Shown: positions 11,856 through 23,683 of the stretch, in pieces
Position numbering within the stretch: the stretch's first letter is position 1
How the letters are laid out: each line of letters opens with the position of its first letter
DNA from: Combretum micranthum
Taxonomy: Eukaryota > Streptophyta > Magnoliopsida > Myrtales > Combretaceae
Length of the DNA: 64,000 bases
Assembly (NCBI GenBank): GCA_024138025.1
Contig: JAMXBD010001596.1
Span: 1 to 64,000 of the forward strand
Reading direction: 5' to 3'
Notes under the pieces: generated by a model
Told to the model about the DNA's origin: nothing
Database searches by the model: none
What the model saw: only the letters and a program-made list of their open reading frames with translations
Position numbers and translations under genes: made by a program

Positions 11856-14800
11856 TGTAAAGACCCGACATGCTCAATTCTCCATTAAGCACACCAAGTC
11901 CCCAACCACGTATAACTCTTACGAATTATACGTAAGGTTGTCTTAAAAGAATGTGTTTATGTTGAATATTGCTAAACCAATTTTAGCATTTATGAAATCG
12001 TTTAGTTAAATTTCTAAATAACTGGATTCTGCAGCGGAAAATCAAATTTTATAAAACAACTTATAAACTTCTACTCCCTATAGAGCAAACCAGTTTTCTA
12101 TGAAACTAACTTTATAAAAATACTTTATGATCTACTCTTAGGGGTAGATAATCATTTACAATCAATTGAGCATTAACAGGCCCTTAAAAGAAAATACAAT
12201 TTATAAATAAATCCAGTCCTCTTACAAAACAAAACAAAAGAAGAAACAAAATACAAATAATATCTAGATCCTATCACACTTCACTCATTCTCCCATATCT
12301 TCAGAATCGCCCAAAACCCGGGACAAACACCATCACATCAATCATCATCACCATCACCATCCTCATCAACATCAACATCAACATCAACATCAATAACAAA
12401 AATAAGAACAACAACATCAACAACCTCCACATCATCATCAAGTCATCATCTCATCATTATCATCAACAACAACAAACCTGTAAAAAGAATAACAACAACA
12501 AGGATGAGCCGAAGCTCAGTACACAGTAACATAATCACACACGGAGTGGCACGCGAGCTTAACTAAATGCAATGCATCAATCCACAAGTTATTATCTTTC
12601 CATTAAAATAAACAAATCAACAATGGAGCACTCACACTCCGGAACAAGCCAATGAGAATCTGAGGATCCTGAGTAACAGCAGCTACTCAGAGGGTTGATA
12701 TAAGCAACCCGAATACTTATATCTCCTATATCTATTTCATCAAGATAATAGCTTCATTTAGGGTTCAAAAGCCGTTGCCCGACTCTATTTAAACTCAATC
12801 CATAACATGAGCCTAGTTCACAAGTTCCCATAAACTTTGAACTAAACCATGGTATTTCCCCCTAAGTTTAAGTAAACGTTACTAAGATACTATTCCCCCT
12901 ATCGGCTACCCACTTAACCAAAAAGAATCGCTATTGGATCATAGCATACCATTGCATCATGGTAAAGTCATTGCATCATAACTTGGTTAAGCGCCTAACT
13001 AACATGTCATTGCATCATGACAGGTTTGCTGCTCTTCGGACCAGATTAAACAGCGTAATAGACATCCAATTCATTCAAATATTAAGCCGAATCAATTTAA
13101 GTCAGATTAGGAATGCCTATTCCTAGCAAACATCAAATAAGTTATTACGTACCTTGAATATAAAATCCAAACAGAGCCTCGGAAGGAATTTCAGAAGATA
13201 ATCCAGAAGATAAATCAGATATCCACCACTGTTTAAGGAAAGAACTCATATAAGAAACTAAACTAACATCCACTTATATCAAACTTTTATTAATCTTATT
13301 TGATCAGATATTAATGTGGAACCCCACAATGGCTGCGAATATTGCCCAGCCAAAATATGGATAGTTCTCCTTTGTCTGTCAAAGAATTTCTTTCACTTTG
13401 ATTATGGTTTCTTATCCACAAAACATCAACAAAACATTTATATTCAAAAGCATATAAATCCAAAACAATTAAACATTTGAAACAACATATTCCTCATGTT
13501 ATTCAAAGATCACCTTAACACATTCATTTAACCCAATTATTTGTTACTAACCCATTTTAGCTTAACTTTAGTCAAATTGATTAAAATTAGTCATTTAAGT
13601 CATCATTTCCAAGTCAAATTGATTAACCTTAGCCATTTAATTCAAAAACCAAGCCAAGTGGATTAAGCTTAAGAAATCTAGTTCAAGTTGATTAACTTAA
13701 GTAATCTAATTCCTTTTAGCTAATTCAAGCTCATTTAGTCAAGTTGAACTTAGATTCATTACTAATTCATTATACATGTAGGATCTATGTCAACTTGAAC
13801 TCACCTTAACTTAAACTTAGCTAAATTAATTAACCTTAATCATTTAGTTCAAAAGCTAAAAGATGGTTAAACTAACTCAATCTAATTCATTTTAACTCAT
13901 TCAAGTCTATTTAATCAAGTTGAACTTAAGTTTGTTAACTAAGTTCATTTTATGTTAAACTCGCATATTTAACTCAATTATTCATTAAATCTATAAATCT
14001 ATCTAAGTCATGTTTAATTATATCACTAAATCATCATTACACATCAAATATTATTTATCTATTTCATTTTAGGTCAAAAATATCCATTTGTCAAAGTAAA
14101 CACACATAAAACAATCTATAACAAGTTTTTAGCTTAGCTTGAAAAATGCATCAGTTGGAAAGAATTAAAATTTAAGCACTGATACTTTTCTAATTTGTAA
14201 AAACTAAAAACATTAAAGTTGTATATCTCTTTCTTATCTTTCCAACGCAACTTAAATCACCTCAATCGGAGATTAGATGAAAAAGTTACAGGCAAAATAC
14301 AAAAGGACTGCGAAACTGGGAAAAGTTGCAAAACGAACGCCGGCTTTCAACACCGGAGGCGTAAATTAAAAATTTGCCAGCGTTAAGGGTCGAGCGATCT
14401 GGTCACCATTGGACTCTTCAACACCGCCAAATTCCCAATGTACACCGGCAGTATAAATGTCAACATCGGCAGCGTCGAGTGCCGGCATACATGCATTACG
14501 CTGCTGTCAAATTTTCCCCTGTTTTCATTTTGAGAAAAACATTTGGTCAAATTCATTTCAAGCTTCTTAAAACTTGTTATTTGATCTTACTACAATCTAA
14601 TAAACACAAACTCCCACTTCAATCCATCAAACATCACTATAATCATCATAAACAACTTCAAACCTCAATTTCACAATTTATGTTCTTTCTCAACAACTCA
14701 ACTTCAACAACCATAAGCTTTACAAATACAAACTTAAACAACCCTTCTCAACTCATATGCATCATCTATACAACATTTAAATTCGAAATTATAAATAAGA

Positions 14801-15519
14801 CAATAAATAGTAAACTATACTTAGCTTTTAGAAAAGAACACAAGTTGAAACTTCATTCTCTAGCTCGGTTTCCTCCATCTAGTTCATCTCCTAGTCTTGA
14901 TTCATCCTCTAGTTAGCTTTGATCTTGAGATTTGTTGAAGAATTTGAAGAAAAAAAAAAAATGAAGAAGAGAGGAAGAGAGAAAGAACCATTGGTTGGAA
15001 GAAAAAAATAAAAGGAAGGGAAAAGTGAAAAGAGAGGGGCAGAGGAATGAGAATAAAAGGGTAAGGATAAGGGCTAAAATTAATATAAAGAATTATAGGT
15101 ATAGTTTTAGAACTATCAGATCAAATATCTATAGTATCAAGAGTATCTAAAAGTTTGTTTCGAAACCAATATGTTAGAAATTAAGAGTTTGCAATAAGAA
15201 CTTAATTTGATAATTTATTTTAGATAAAAGATATTTAATTTGAGTTCGGGTTTAAGAACTGATATTTTAAGATAAGCAAATGAACTCAAATTTTACTGAG
15301 ATTTAGGAATTAGTATTTAGGCTAAGAATCAATGATTTAGGAATTCTCTAAACACTTTGATGACATGTTTAGGGAATTTGAAACTCAAATCTCAAACCAA
15401 CATAATTATTAGCTAATTAAATTAAATCAACTTGTCTATTTAAATCCTATAATTCATTTTAGTCATTTAAATCTATCTAAACCCAATTTCTATTTTAGGT
15501 GAAAAGTTGGGGTATTTCA
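11856..15519 (-). mobile_element. Nested solo LTR of a different Gypsy family, minus orientation
   Basis: The + strand starts TGTAAAGACCCG and ends GGGGTATTTCA, so read from the minus strand the LTR opens TGAAATACCCC and closes in TCTTTACA. The flanks are GATAT (11851-11855) and GGTAT (15520-15524), a TSD with one mismatch. The 3,664-bp block holds no coding region. Parts include an ATC/AAC-rich microsatellite at 12331-12475, three CATTGCATCAT copies at 12950-13018, and a CG-rich patch at 14336-14490. The ORF at 14374-14916 is judged non-coding. Confidence 0.7.
12331..12475. repeat. Trinucleotide-rich (ATC/AAC) low-complexity tract
   Basis: Runs of CATCAC, CATCAA and ATCATC units, imperfect, interrupted near 12396-12414. 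Confidence 0.85.
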
Positions 15520-16270
15520 GGTATAATTGACTATTTGAAATTGAAAATAAATATGGACTCATTCATATCATAAATGGGGATGGAGCATTAGCATTTGTTC
15601 GGTTGTCCGTGATCCTAAACGGTATAAAAGTTCGGTTAATCGTGATCCTCAAACGAATTTATAGTTAAGTTGACCGTGAACTTAAACGGCATCGTACCGC
15701 AGGATTCGTTAATCTGCTAACCCAGGATAGAGGGCGCAAGTCCATCCATATTTGGTTTCTAGCTAGTCATATGTTTTTGATTCCATATTTTTGATACAAT
15801 CACTTGTCTGATTAATCACTTGTTTGTATGAAGTGTGACAAATGTGATATTGGAAGTTCTCACTCACTAAGCTAGTGTAGCTTATACCCCAATAGATGTT
15901 TGATTAAACAGGTTAACTCAAGAATGCTACGTGGGGACTGAGATGTCTAGAGCTGAGTGTGACCTTAGGATTCCGACAAGAAGTATGAATACTTGAAGAT
16001 ATTAGCTAGGTTTTGTGAATTGCTTTGTAATAGTTTTATGTAGTAAAATCTTTTGATGAATTGTATTGAAGTATAGTGAATTGTATTTCTTTTAGATTGT
16101 TACTCAAGCTGTATCAATATAAAATGTATCATTCAAATGTGTCTCCTCCACGTGTTAGACACCTTGTACATAGTATGGAAGCCTTTGCCTGACTAAGGCG
16201 GTCATTCCTAGGCTTTAATATTGTCGGTGGACTATCACATTTAGGATATCCTTCGGGGCATGATAATACC

Positions 16271-16751
16271 GGTTGTGGATGAGTACTCGGATGTACTTGC
16301 CCGGCTTACCCTCGAAGATAGAGATTGATTTTGTAGTAGTTTTGGCCTTATACATAACCGATATCAAAGGCACTTTACCGGGTGGCATCGGTAGAGCTGA
16401 AGGAGTTGAAAATTTAGTTGCAAGAATGGTTGGATTAGAAGTTCATAAGGCCTAGTGTGTCGCCATGGGGGGCACCGGTTCTGTTTGTAAAGACGAAAGA
16501 TGGATCTTTGAGGCTGTGTGTCGATTGTCGTGAGCCCAATAAGTTACAATTAAGAATAGATACCTTTTGCCTAGGGTTGATGATCTATTCGATTAGTTGC
16601 AGGGAACACGTGTGTTTTCACGCATTGACTTATGCTCCGGGTATCACCAATTAAGGATAAAACCTGAAAACATGCCAAAGATAGGTTTTTGTACCATATG
16701 GGCACTATGAATTTATGGTGATGTCTTTTGGTTTGAATAATACACTAGATG
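16271..16751 (+). pseudogene. pol: Element W reverse transcriptase, N-terminal part
   Basis: This fragment resumes the protease-RT linker with VVDEYSDVLA and GLPSKIEIDF, both standard in Tekay-like pol. It continues with [20 protein letters not shown] and VDCRE, the RT fingers. The matching frames are 16273-16455, 16457-16654 and others, so several frameshifts exist. The fragment ends FGLNNTLD at the TSD AGATG (16747-16751) of the next insert, and RT continues at 18756. Reverse transcriptase copies the element RNA inside the particle; this copy is dead. Confidence 0.85.
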
Positions 16752-17297
16752 TGATAAATCCCAATGGGGGTTAACAATTTTTCACAATCTTTTTGGGTTT
16801 CTCTTTAAAGGAAAACAGAAAAAATAATATGATATTATTAGTCGATTAGTGCCACACTAACAAAAATAAACTGGTTTGTGAATGGAATCACAAATCGATA
16901 TAACTCACGATTTGTAAAAAACTCACACGAATTGCTAAAAATATAAAATTCAATCAGCAAAAGAATAAAGAAAATCATAATTCTCAATATTCATAACATG
17001 TATTGACAATCCTGTCAATTACAAGAGAGAACTCTCTCACATGAACTCACAAAATAGAAATCAACTAAAACCTCCTAATTCTCATAACCAAGCTAATATA
17101 TAGTCTTTTACATACAAGAAATTAAAGATATGTAACTAACAAAAATAAGTAGCTGACTTAACTGACAAAAAAATTAAAACATATAACTGACAAGAAATTA
17201 AAGGCTGTTACTGACAAAAATAAGTAACTGACTATAACTGATAAAGAAATAAAAAATGACAATTAACTGATAAATTGGCCCTGATGCGTTCACATCA
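16752..17297 (-). repeat. 3' LTR of the CRM-like element
   Basis: Minus strand reads TGATGTGAACGCATCA at its start and TTTATCA at its end, 546 bp. It is the same LTR family as both arms of the fold-back at 20262-21233. It carries several TAACTG (minus strand CAGTTA) repeats near 17130-17270. The purine tract CAAGAAGGGGAGAA lies just outside at 17298-17311 on the minus strand. Confidence 0.8.
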
Positions 17298-18046
17298 TTC
17301 TCCCCTTCTTGGAAAAGATTCGACCTCGAATCTTGGCATTTAATCTAGATGAAACATCATGTGGAACATGTTGAATCTCTTGCAACTTTTGAGATTTTTT
17401 TTTTTTTGTGATGATCTGCATGGCAACAAAAACAAACTTCTCTGACAATTAGTTTTCACATGAACAAACTGCTCCTGTAAAACATCAGCCCTTGTCATTG
17501 GAAGCATCTTAAAATACTGGCCATTCTTTTTTATTGTATAAGTGTTCCTGTAACCATCATATATGGTTCGACGGTCATATTGCCAAGGCCTACCAAGAAG
17601 CACATGTGTGGTATCCATAAGAGTAACATCACACAGCACAGTATCACAATACTTTCCTATGGATATAGGAACCTTTGCTTGCTAGTGAATATGCAGGACG
17701 TTCTTTGCATTTAACCATCTTAACCCATAAGCTTAGGATGTGGAATCACTGGAAGTTGCATCTTCTTTACAAACTCCTGTGAAACTACATTAGCACAACT
17801 GCCACTATCAACAGTTAATTTACAAGTCTTACCCTGAATTAAGCATCTGGTATGAAACAAATTCTCCCTTTGCCTTGGGTCTTCTTTAACCTGTAAACAA
17901 TTATCGACATCTACAATTACCTCTTCTTCCTTCTCAGCCTTAACTATTAATACCTGCTCTACAGATGGTTGTTCAATCGTATCATCATCCTCCATTCCTT
18001 CTAACTCAGCAACATCTGAATTAGGCTTCACCTCAATAACTTCCAC
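17298..18046 (-). pseudogene. pol: CRM-like protease remnant joined to the pol C-terminal tail
   Basis: The upstream part (17720-18046) contains HTRCLIQGKTCKLTVDSGSC, a retropepsin start with an intact Asp-Ser-Gly. The downstream part (17340-17639) contains THVLLGRPWQYDRRTIYDGY, the protease flap and C-terminus typical of CRM/Reina-type pol (compare 30880-30960). A frameshift and a short gap separate them. The last codons before the LTR read DSRSNLFQEGENDV in one frame, the tail normally at the end of the integrase, so a deletion has joined the protease to the pol end. The purine tract lies within this tail. Dead copy. Confidence 0.75.
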
Positions 18047-18755
18047 TCTTTCACTATATTCAAGTTATCATCACTCACCACTTCAACCTTTTTCTCATCA
18101 GCAGATTTTCTAGGTTCAACCCAAAACCACTTGCGACTCTTTCTTTTTCCTCCTTCTCTGATTTAACTTTTTTTCATAACTTTTAAAGAACGCTCAAAAT
18201 CCTTTCAAGTTTATTAAATGCTTGTCTAATTTCACCCAATAACAAATTTTGTAATCTGAAGTACCATCATGATATTTTCGAGATCGTTTTTCTGGATAAT
18301 TCAGATCATTTTGTTTATAAGATTGCTCGTTTTGATAATACAAATCTTCATGAGTACGTCTATGAGATCGCTCACTTCGATAATTCAAATTATCTTCAAC
18401 ATGCCTTGAACGACCTTTATAAAAATCCTTTCTTGATGTTGAATCTCATCCTTATAATAACTTCAGGACGACTTAATCTCAACATGATTTAGACAACACA
18501 AGCAATTCAATAACAAATTCAAGAACCTAATTCTCCAAATCCCACAATTCAACAACAACAGAAATTTCGCAGCACAATCACAACCCCCAAATTTCCAGAT
18601 CTAACAAGAAAATATGAAAAGACATAAAAAGAAATCTAAAAAGACACAGAAACTTAAATATCCCTAATAAATACAATAAATATCCCTAAGGAAATAACAA
18701 ATATCCTAAAAAGACATAAACTTAAATATGATATGACGCCATCTGATTCTCATCA
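18047..18755 (-). other. Gag-like spacer and 5' end of the CRM-like element
   Basis: One minus-strand frame at 18194-18388 is rich in Arg, Tyr, His and Asn (RSERSHRRTHEDLYYQNEQS), plausible as the basic gag-protease linker but not diagnostic. From about 18480 to 18755 the sequence is A-rich without an ORF and is probably leader plus a remnant of the 5' LTR. Confidence 0.4.
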
Positions 18756-19178
18756 AGTTGCCTTCATGGATCTTAGGGATAAAGTTTATAAACCACTCTT
18801 GGATAAGTGTAGTAGTTTTTATTGACGACTTTTTGATCTATTCAAAGAGTGAGAAGCAACATGAGGAGCATCTTAGGATAGTGTTACAAGCTTTAAGAGA
18901 AAGTAAGTTATACGTTAAACTGTCTAAGTGTGACTTTTGGCTAGATCGGATATCCTTTTTAGGACGAGTTGTGTTGAGAAAAGGTATTTCGATCGACCTG
19001 AGAAGATCAAGGCTATTGTGGATTGGAAACAACCACAAGTAGTAACCGAAAAGAATGAGAAATTGTATGGACAGAAGGAGTAAAGTTTCCAAGAATTAAA
19101 ACAACGACTAGTATCGGCACCAATCTTAGTTTTGCCAGACCTGAAGAAATCTTATACGTACATAGTGATGCTTCAAGG
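18756..19178 (+). pseudogene. pol: Element W reverse transcriptase, palm and thumb part
   Basis: It resumes with [16 protein letters not shown] and then [11 protein letters not shown], the RT catalytic box (two Asp retained), followed by [19 protein letters not shown], the usual thumb sequence. The main frame is 18758-19042, and a stop and frameshift break the rest. The end at 19174-19178 is CAAGG, the TSD of the next solo LTR. Joined across that LTR, the coding reads into RNase H at 23684. This region is exactly what elements X and Y have lost. Confidence 0.85.
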
Positions 19179-20261
19179 TGTCACGCCCCAAAGGGTACTT
19201 AAAACGCGACAGTCCACTACACTCGATATTTAAACTTAAGTATGATAACCTTAGTCATCCCATAAGTTTACATATCGGGTGTAAGGTGTACTTGCATAAC
19301 TTTTAGGATCACACTTTGAATCGAATAGTCTAAAGGAGGCATACATTAGCATTAAGAATACAAATCACAACGAAATAAATAAATTAAATCTTTTCAAAAG
19401 TCAATGGGGCATACCCCTATCCAAACAAAAAAAAAAAAAAAAAACAATGGAAGTCCATCCGATCTAAACCATATTACAATCATTAGGGTTTATGTTAAAG
19501 AGATTTTTCTAGAAGTCCATGCCTCTATCTAGGTCCCGACTTCTTCAAAAGCTCCTTCATCCAAAAGATAACCCTGTGAAATGTGTTCTCTTGGAACAAC
19601 AAAAAAATAGGAACACCACAACAAAACTATCGGGGTGTAAGCTACAAGCTTAGTGAGATTCAATTTCCAAATATTCAATACTCAACAATAGTATATATCA
19701 GACAAGTCATTAGCAATCATATGAATGCACAAGCATATGAGCATACAATATATAAGACCATCCAGAAATTTTATGTTGAATGGATTTACGCCCTCCATTC
19801 GAGGTTAAGGGTTTCAGGCCCATACGACCATCATTTAAATACTTCTCACTTCTTATTATGGTTGATACAGGTGCCCATCCACCACTTTTTAAAATTTTTA
19901 TTGTGGTTGAGACAGGTGCCCACCCATGCACATTTTAATTCCGATCCATCCGCCAACAACCGAGTTTACCGGCCCCTCGTTGCTCGAATTACTATGCCTT
20001 CTTCCCACAAAGGTATAATCACTCATGCAATGTGACTCACTACGTGATATGCAAGTACAGTTTATTCATATAATCATGGCATATTAGTTAGGCAGATTAA
20101 GTGCGATCATAGAGAATTTTAGACAATCCAAGTCTATACTAGCTCATACAATGATTTATCAACAAGTCTTGTCTCATATACTTACCGTTCATTCAACCAA
20201 AAATTAGATCACAAATCATCGTAATTTTATCTTTCCTTAATTCTAATGCCTCTACAATTAC

Positions 20262-21233
20262 TGATAAGCTCCCAAGGGGATTAACAATTTTTCACAATCT
20301 TTTAATAATGTGAATGCATAAAAGCTAATTTATCAGTTAATTGTCATTTTTAATTTCTTTGTCAGTTACAGTCAGTTACTTATTTTTGTCAGTTACATGT
20401 CTTTAATTTCTTTGTCAGTTATATATCTTTAATTTCTTTGTCAGTTACAATCAGTTACTTATTTTTGTCAGTTACATATCTTTAATTTCTTTGTATGTAA
20501 AAGGCTATATATTAAGCCTTGGTTAGGAGGTTTTAGTTGATTTCTATTTTGGTGAGTTCATGTGAGAGAGTTCTCTCTTGTAATTGACAGGATTGTCAAT
20601 ACATGTTATGAATATTGAGAATTATAATTTTCTTTATTCTTCTTGCTGATTGAATTTTTATATTCCTTTAGCAATTTGTGAGAGTTTTTACAAATCGTGA
20701 GTTATATCGATTTGTGATTCCATTCACAAACCAGTTTGATTTTTGTTAGTCGTGGCACCTATCGACTAATAATATCATCCATATCATTTATTTCTGTTTT
20801 CCTTTAAAATCAGAAAACCCAAAAAGATTGTGAAAAATTGTTAACCCAAAAAAATTGCTAAAGGAATATAAAAATTCAATCAGCAAGAAGAATAAAAAAA
20901 ATTATAATTCTCAATATTCGTAACATGTATTGACAATCCTGTCAATTAAGAGAGAGAACTCTCTCATATAAACTCACCAAAATAGAAATCAACCAAAACC
21001 TTCCTAATTCTCATAACCAAGAATTAATATATAGTCTTTTACATACAAAGAAATTAAAGATATGTAACTGACAAAAATAAATAGCTGACTGTAACTGACA
21101 AAAAAATTAAAGACACATAACTGACAAAGAAATTAAAGATATGTAACTGACAAAAATAAGTAACTGATTGTAACTGACAAAGAAATTAAAAATGACAATT
21201 AACTAATAAATTGGCCTTGATGCGTTCACATCA
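20262..21233. mobile_element. Fold-back pair of small CRM-family LTRs, TSD ATTAC
   Basis: ATTAC is duplicated at 20257-20261 and 21234-21238. The outer ends match a minus-strand LTR of the 16752-17297 family (TGATAAGCTCCC at the left, TGCGTTCACATCA at the right). A plus-strand LTR of the same family (about 20306-20852) fills the middle. The outer LTR lacks about 130 bases where the inner begins. Arms of about 370 bases (20306-20680 and 20860-21233) are reverse complements. Confidence 0.8.
20334..20474 (+). promoter_or_regulatory. Array of CAGTTA motifs upstream of an LTR TATA box
   Basis: Eight CAGTTA occurrences lie in about 140 bases, within degenerate repeats of TTTCTTTGTCAGTTAC. They are followed by GGCTATATATTAAGCC. 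CAGTTA fits the plant MYB core CNGTTR. Related arrays lie at 28421-28519 and in the LTR starting at 33891. Confidence 0.55.
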
Positions 21234-23683
21234 ATTACAAGCACAAACATGAGCACAACTATTCAAGAAATGAACTCACTCAGCCATGGAGAGAAATCCA
21301 CTAGTCGTAGTAGTCCTCGGGGAGTGGAAATCCGTCCTCCAATTCACCTAAGTACAAGGAATACCCGAAATGAGTATTTCTTATAAGGTTCTAATAACTT
21401 AACAATTCTAGCTACTAAGTTCGTCAATTTTCGTATAAGATAAAGTCCTAACTTTAAATGACTATATCTAACTCATTTTAACTCGAAATTAAGCATATAA
21501 TATATCGATTTCTATTTACTTCGAAAGATCTATCTATTCCTAATATTATTTTCAAGTTTCAAAAATATTTAGGTCATGAAACAGAGGGATCAGTTCTGGT
21601 TGTTCGAAAACTTCAATTCCGAAAAATAGTTTTGTGGATGCTTGTGATGTTTCTAGCCTATAGCTTAACTACACATGCAATATCGATGATTTTCCCATCA
21701 TGAATGATATAATATGAACTTGATGCATGCATGATTTTGATATTATTTTCAAAAAGGAAAATTAAGAAACTTCCTACTTGTATAACTCCATGATTATACA
21801 CTTCCAAGAAAACTAGTTTCCTAACTTAGACTATCTCATTTGTTTTGAAGTTATTTCCTTAAGAAAATCAATTTGTCCTTATCTAAATTGAGTCTTCATT
21901 ATACCTATTATCCAAGCCTTCATTTCCACATAAAAATTTGCATTTTATACTTTGCAAATATGTTTTCAAGTAGATTTATCCAAAAATCTGAATTTCTTGA
22001 AATTAAATTTTTGAATGATTCATTTGGGAAAAACTTGTTTAATGCATTAAAACTTAAGACTTTAAGGTATCTATTACCTAAGGAATCCATTTAACACATA
22101 AAACTTTTATTTTGAACTTGGATGATAGGTGTTCTTATGACCTATATTCAAAGTTACGAATTTCACATGTTGAGTACTAACTCAAAATTTTACATCTAGA
22201 TTCCACTTCTTGTTTGATACATTAATCTCATCAAAACTCATTTTAACTTATAAGAATTACTACCTAATGATATATATTACCTATATCCTTCATTTTTTAC
22301 ATGAAACATGAGTTTTAAGATTGATAAAAGGGTTTTTAAAATAGGGTCTTGAAATCATACGAATTTGACCTTGAGTATTTCAAACAAAAACTTTTTCTTT
22401 TCAAGCTCCTTGCTTTATTTGCTTAAGGATCTACCAACCATCACATTTATACACCTAAAACAAGGCCTTCATGAGTATGAATGCATGAAAACATAAATCA
22501 TTCATAAGATCATAAACGTCAAGCATGGTATAACAATCTAAAAGCTAGATCTACTACTTATGATGCATGATATGAAGTTTAAAAGCATGACCATGAAATT
22601 TTATGCTAGATCTCAACTTTACTCCACTTCTACATGCATGATCATGAAGATATCTCAACAAAAACTTAATCAAACAAAAGATCCACTTTTGTGATGGCTT
22701 GATATTCATGTAGTAGCATTTTCTTTTCCTTAGCAAGTGCTCATGGGGACTTTGAGTGAAAATACTCATGAATAATCTTGCCATTATAAGATTAAATGGT
22801 AGTAAGACTTAGGAATCATGACCTAAAGCTTGAAATAGATGAGAAATGGAGAAGAAAAGTGAAGCTTGTGTGTGTGTGTGTGTGTTGTAGTGTGTCGCGG
22901 CAAAGAGGGAGGAAGAGGAGAGGATTTGAGAGCTTTTTGAAACAAATGAAACAAAATGGAAGAGAGAGAACATAAAAGGCTATATATATTAGATGAAATT
23001 AGGGTTTGTTTTAAGTAATAAAAAGAGATAAAATAAAACGAATGGGGGGGAAAATTGAGGGGTGTTGCGCTGGCCACTATTGAGTGAGAGAGAGGGAGTG
23101 TTTTGACTTTATTTGAAATTGTAATTTGTGTAATAAAATGTATTAAATGTAATAATTTGTTAAGAGGCAAAATTTCTTGGAAAAGAAAATATAATTGAGT
23201 GATTGTAAGGATGTAAGACTAGGGTATGGGTGTGTGTGTAGTAGGTTGTACTTGTGAATAGTAATAAATAGAAGATAAGACATCTACTTTACCGGTAGTA
23301 ACGAAAATACGGGAAAAGGCTATAACTGTAATTTTTATAACCCGAAAAATTATAAAATATATATTTCTAAAATCCTTATAAAATTTTGGTTCTAAAGAGT
23401 ATTTCGGAATATTTTTCTGAGTTCCTAGTTCCGGGGCTCGCTTTTCCTTAATGAAGCTCGGGAAAGCCCGGAATAGAAAATTCTTCGAAATCATAATTTT
23501 GTATGGTTTGAAATATACTATAAAACAATAATCCATATTAATTTATCTTATAGAGGTTCTTCTATATAGAAATCGAAGAAAAGTCGGAATTAGGGTTCCT
23601 AGGTTGCTTGTACTAATCCTATTTAGGGTTTTGATTTTCGATTTACAGAGTTTACTCAGTTACTAAGAAAACCGGGGTTTACA

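Larger units (their letters stand above)
7778..16265 (+). mobile_element. Composite plus-strand LTR insertion, TSD ATACC
   Basis: It begins TATAAGCCCCGG (mutated TGTAAGCC; compare TGTAAGCCTCGG at 63015) and ends GGGGCATGATA. ATACC flanks both sides (7773-7777, 16266-16270). Without the nested LTR at 11856-15519 it would be about 4.8 kb, long for one LTR. A second LTR-like start, TGTAAACATTGG, lies at 9242, and from there the sequence resembles the reverse complement of the LTR at 19179-23683. It is therefore probably two related LTRs fused or recombined. TATAAATA near 9922 and a (CA)n tract near 10026 are conserved LTR landmarks. No genes. Confidence 0.75.
16752..18755 (-). mobile_element. 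Internally deleted CRM-like Gypsy element, minus strand
   Basis: A 2,004-bp insert in W's RT. The left flank AGATG (16747-16751) and right flank AGTTG (18756-18760) form a TSD with one change, and removing the insert restores the RT reading. It has a complete 3' LTR (16752-17297), a purine tract, and a gag-protease remnant. RT and integrase are missing: the protease end nearly abuts the purine tract. The 5' end (18755 downward) starts TGATGAGAATC, unlike the 3' LTR start TGATGTGAACG, so the 5' LTR is truncated, swapped or badly diverged. No initiator tRNA-Met primer site was found. Confidence 0.75.
19179..23683 (-). mobile_element. Solo LTR, minus orientation, TSD CAAGG
   Basis: The + strand begins TGTCACGCCCC and ends GGGGTTTACA. 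CAAGG flanks both ends (19174-19178, 23684-23688). Without the nested insert at 20262-21233 it is about 3.5 kb. A run of about 20 A lies near 19425-19444. TG repeats (22867-22885) and a minus-strand TATATATA near 22982-22990 mark the promoter region. ORFs such as 22554-22784, 22823-23170 and 23219-23536 fall in the LTR and have no recognisable product. Confidence 0.9.

Noticed and set aside
12331..12475. CRISPR-like repetition of short CATCAA units
   Set aside because: Simple trinucleotide repeat in plant DNA, without spacers of fixed size.
14374..14916. 180-codon plus-strand ORF inside the nested LTR
   Set aside because: It lies wholly in a non-coding LTR; the translation is low-complexity (Asn, Thr, Ser, His) with no homolog in the window and no domain.
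22823..23536. Minus-strand ORFs of 105-115 codons
   Set aside because: They sit in the solo LTR 19179-23683 around its promoter; the sequence includes a TG microsatellite and shows no conserved protein in related LTRs.
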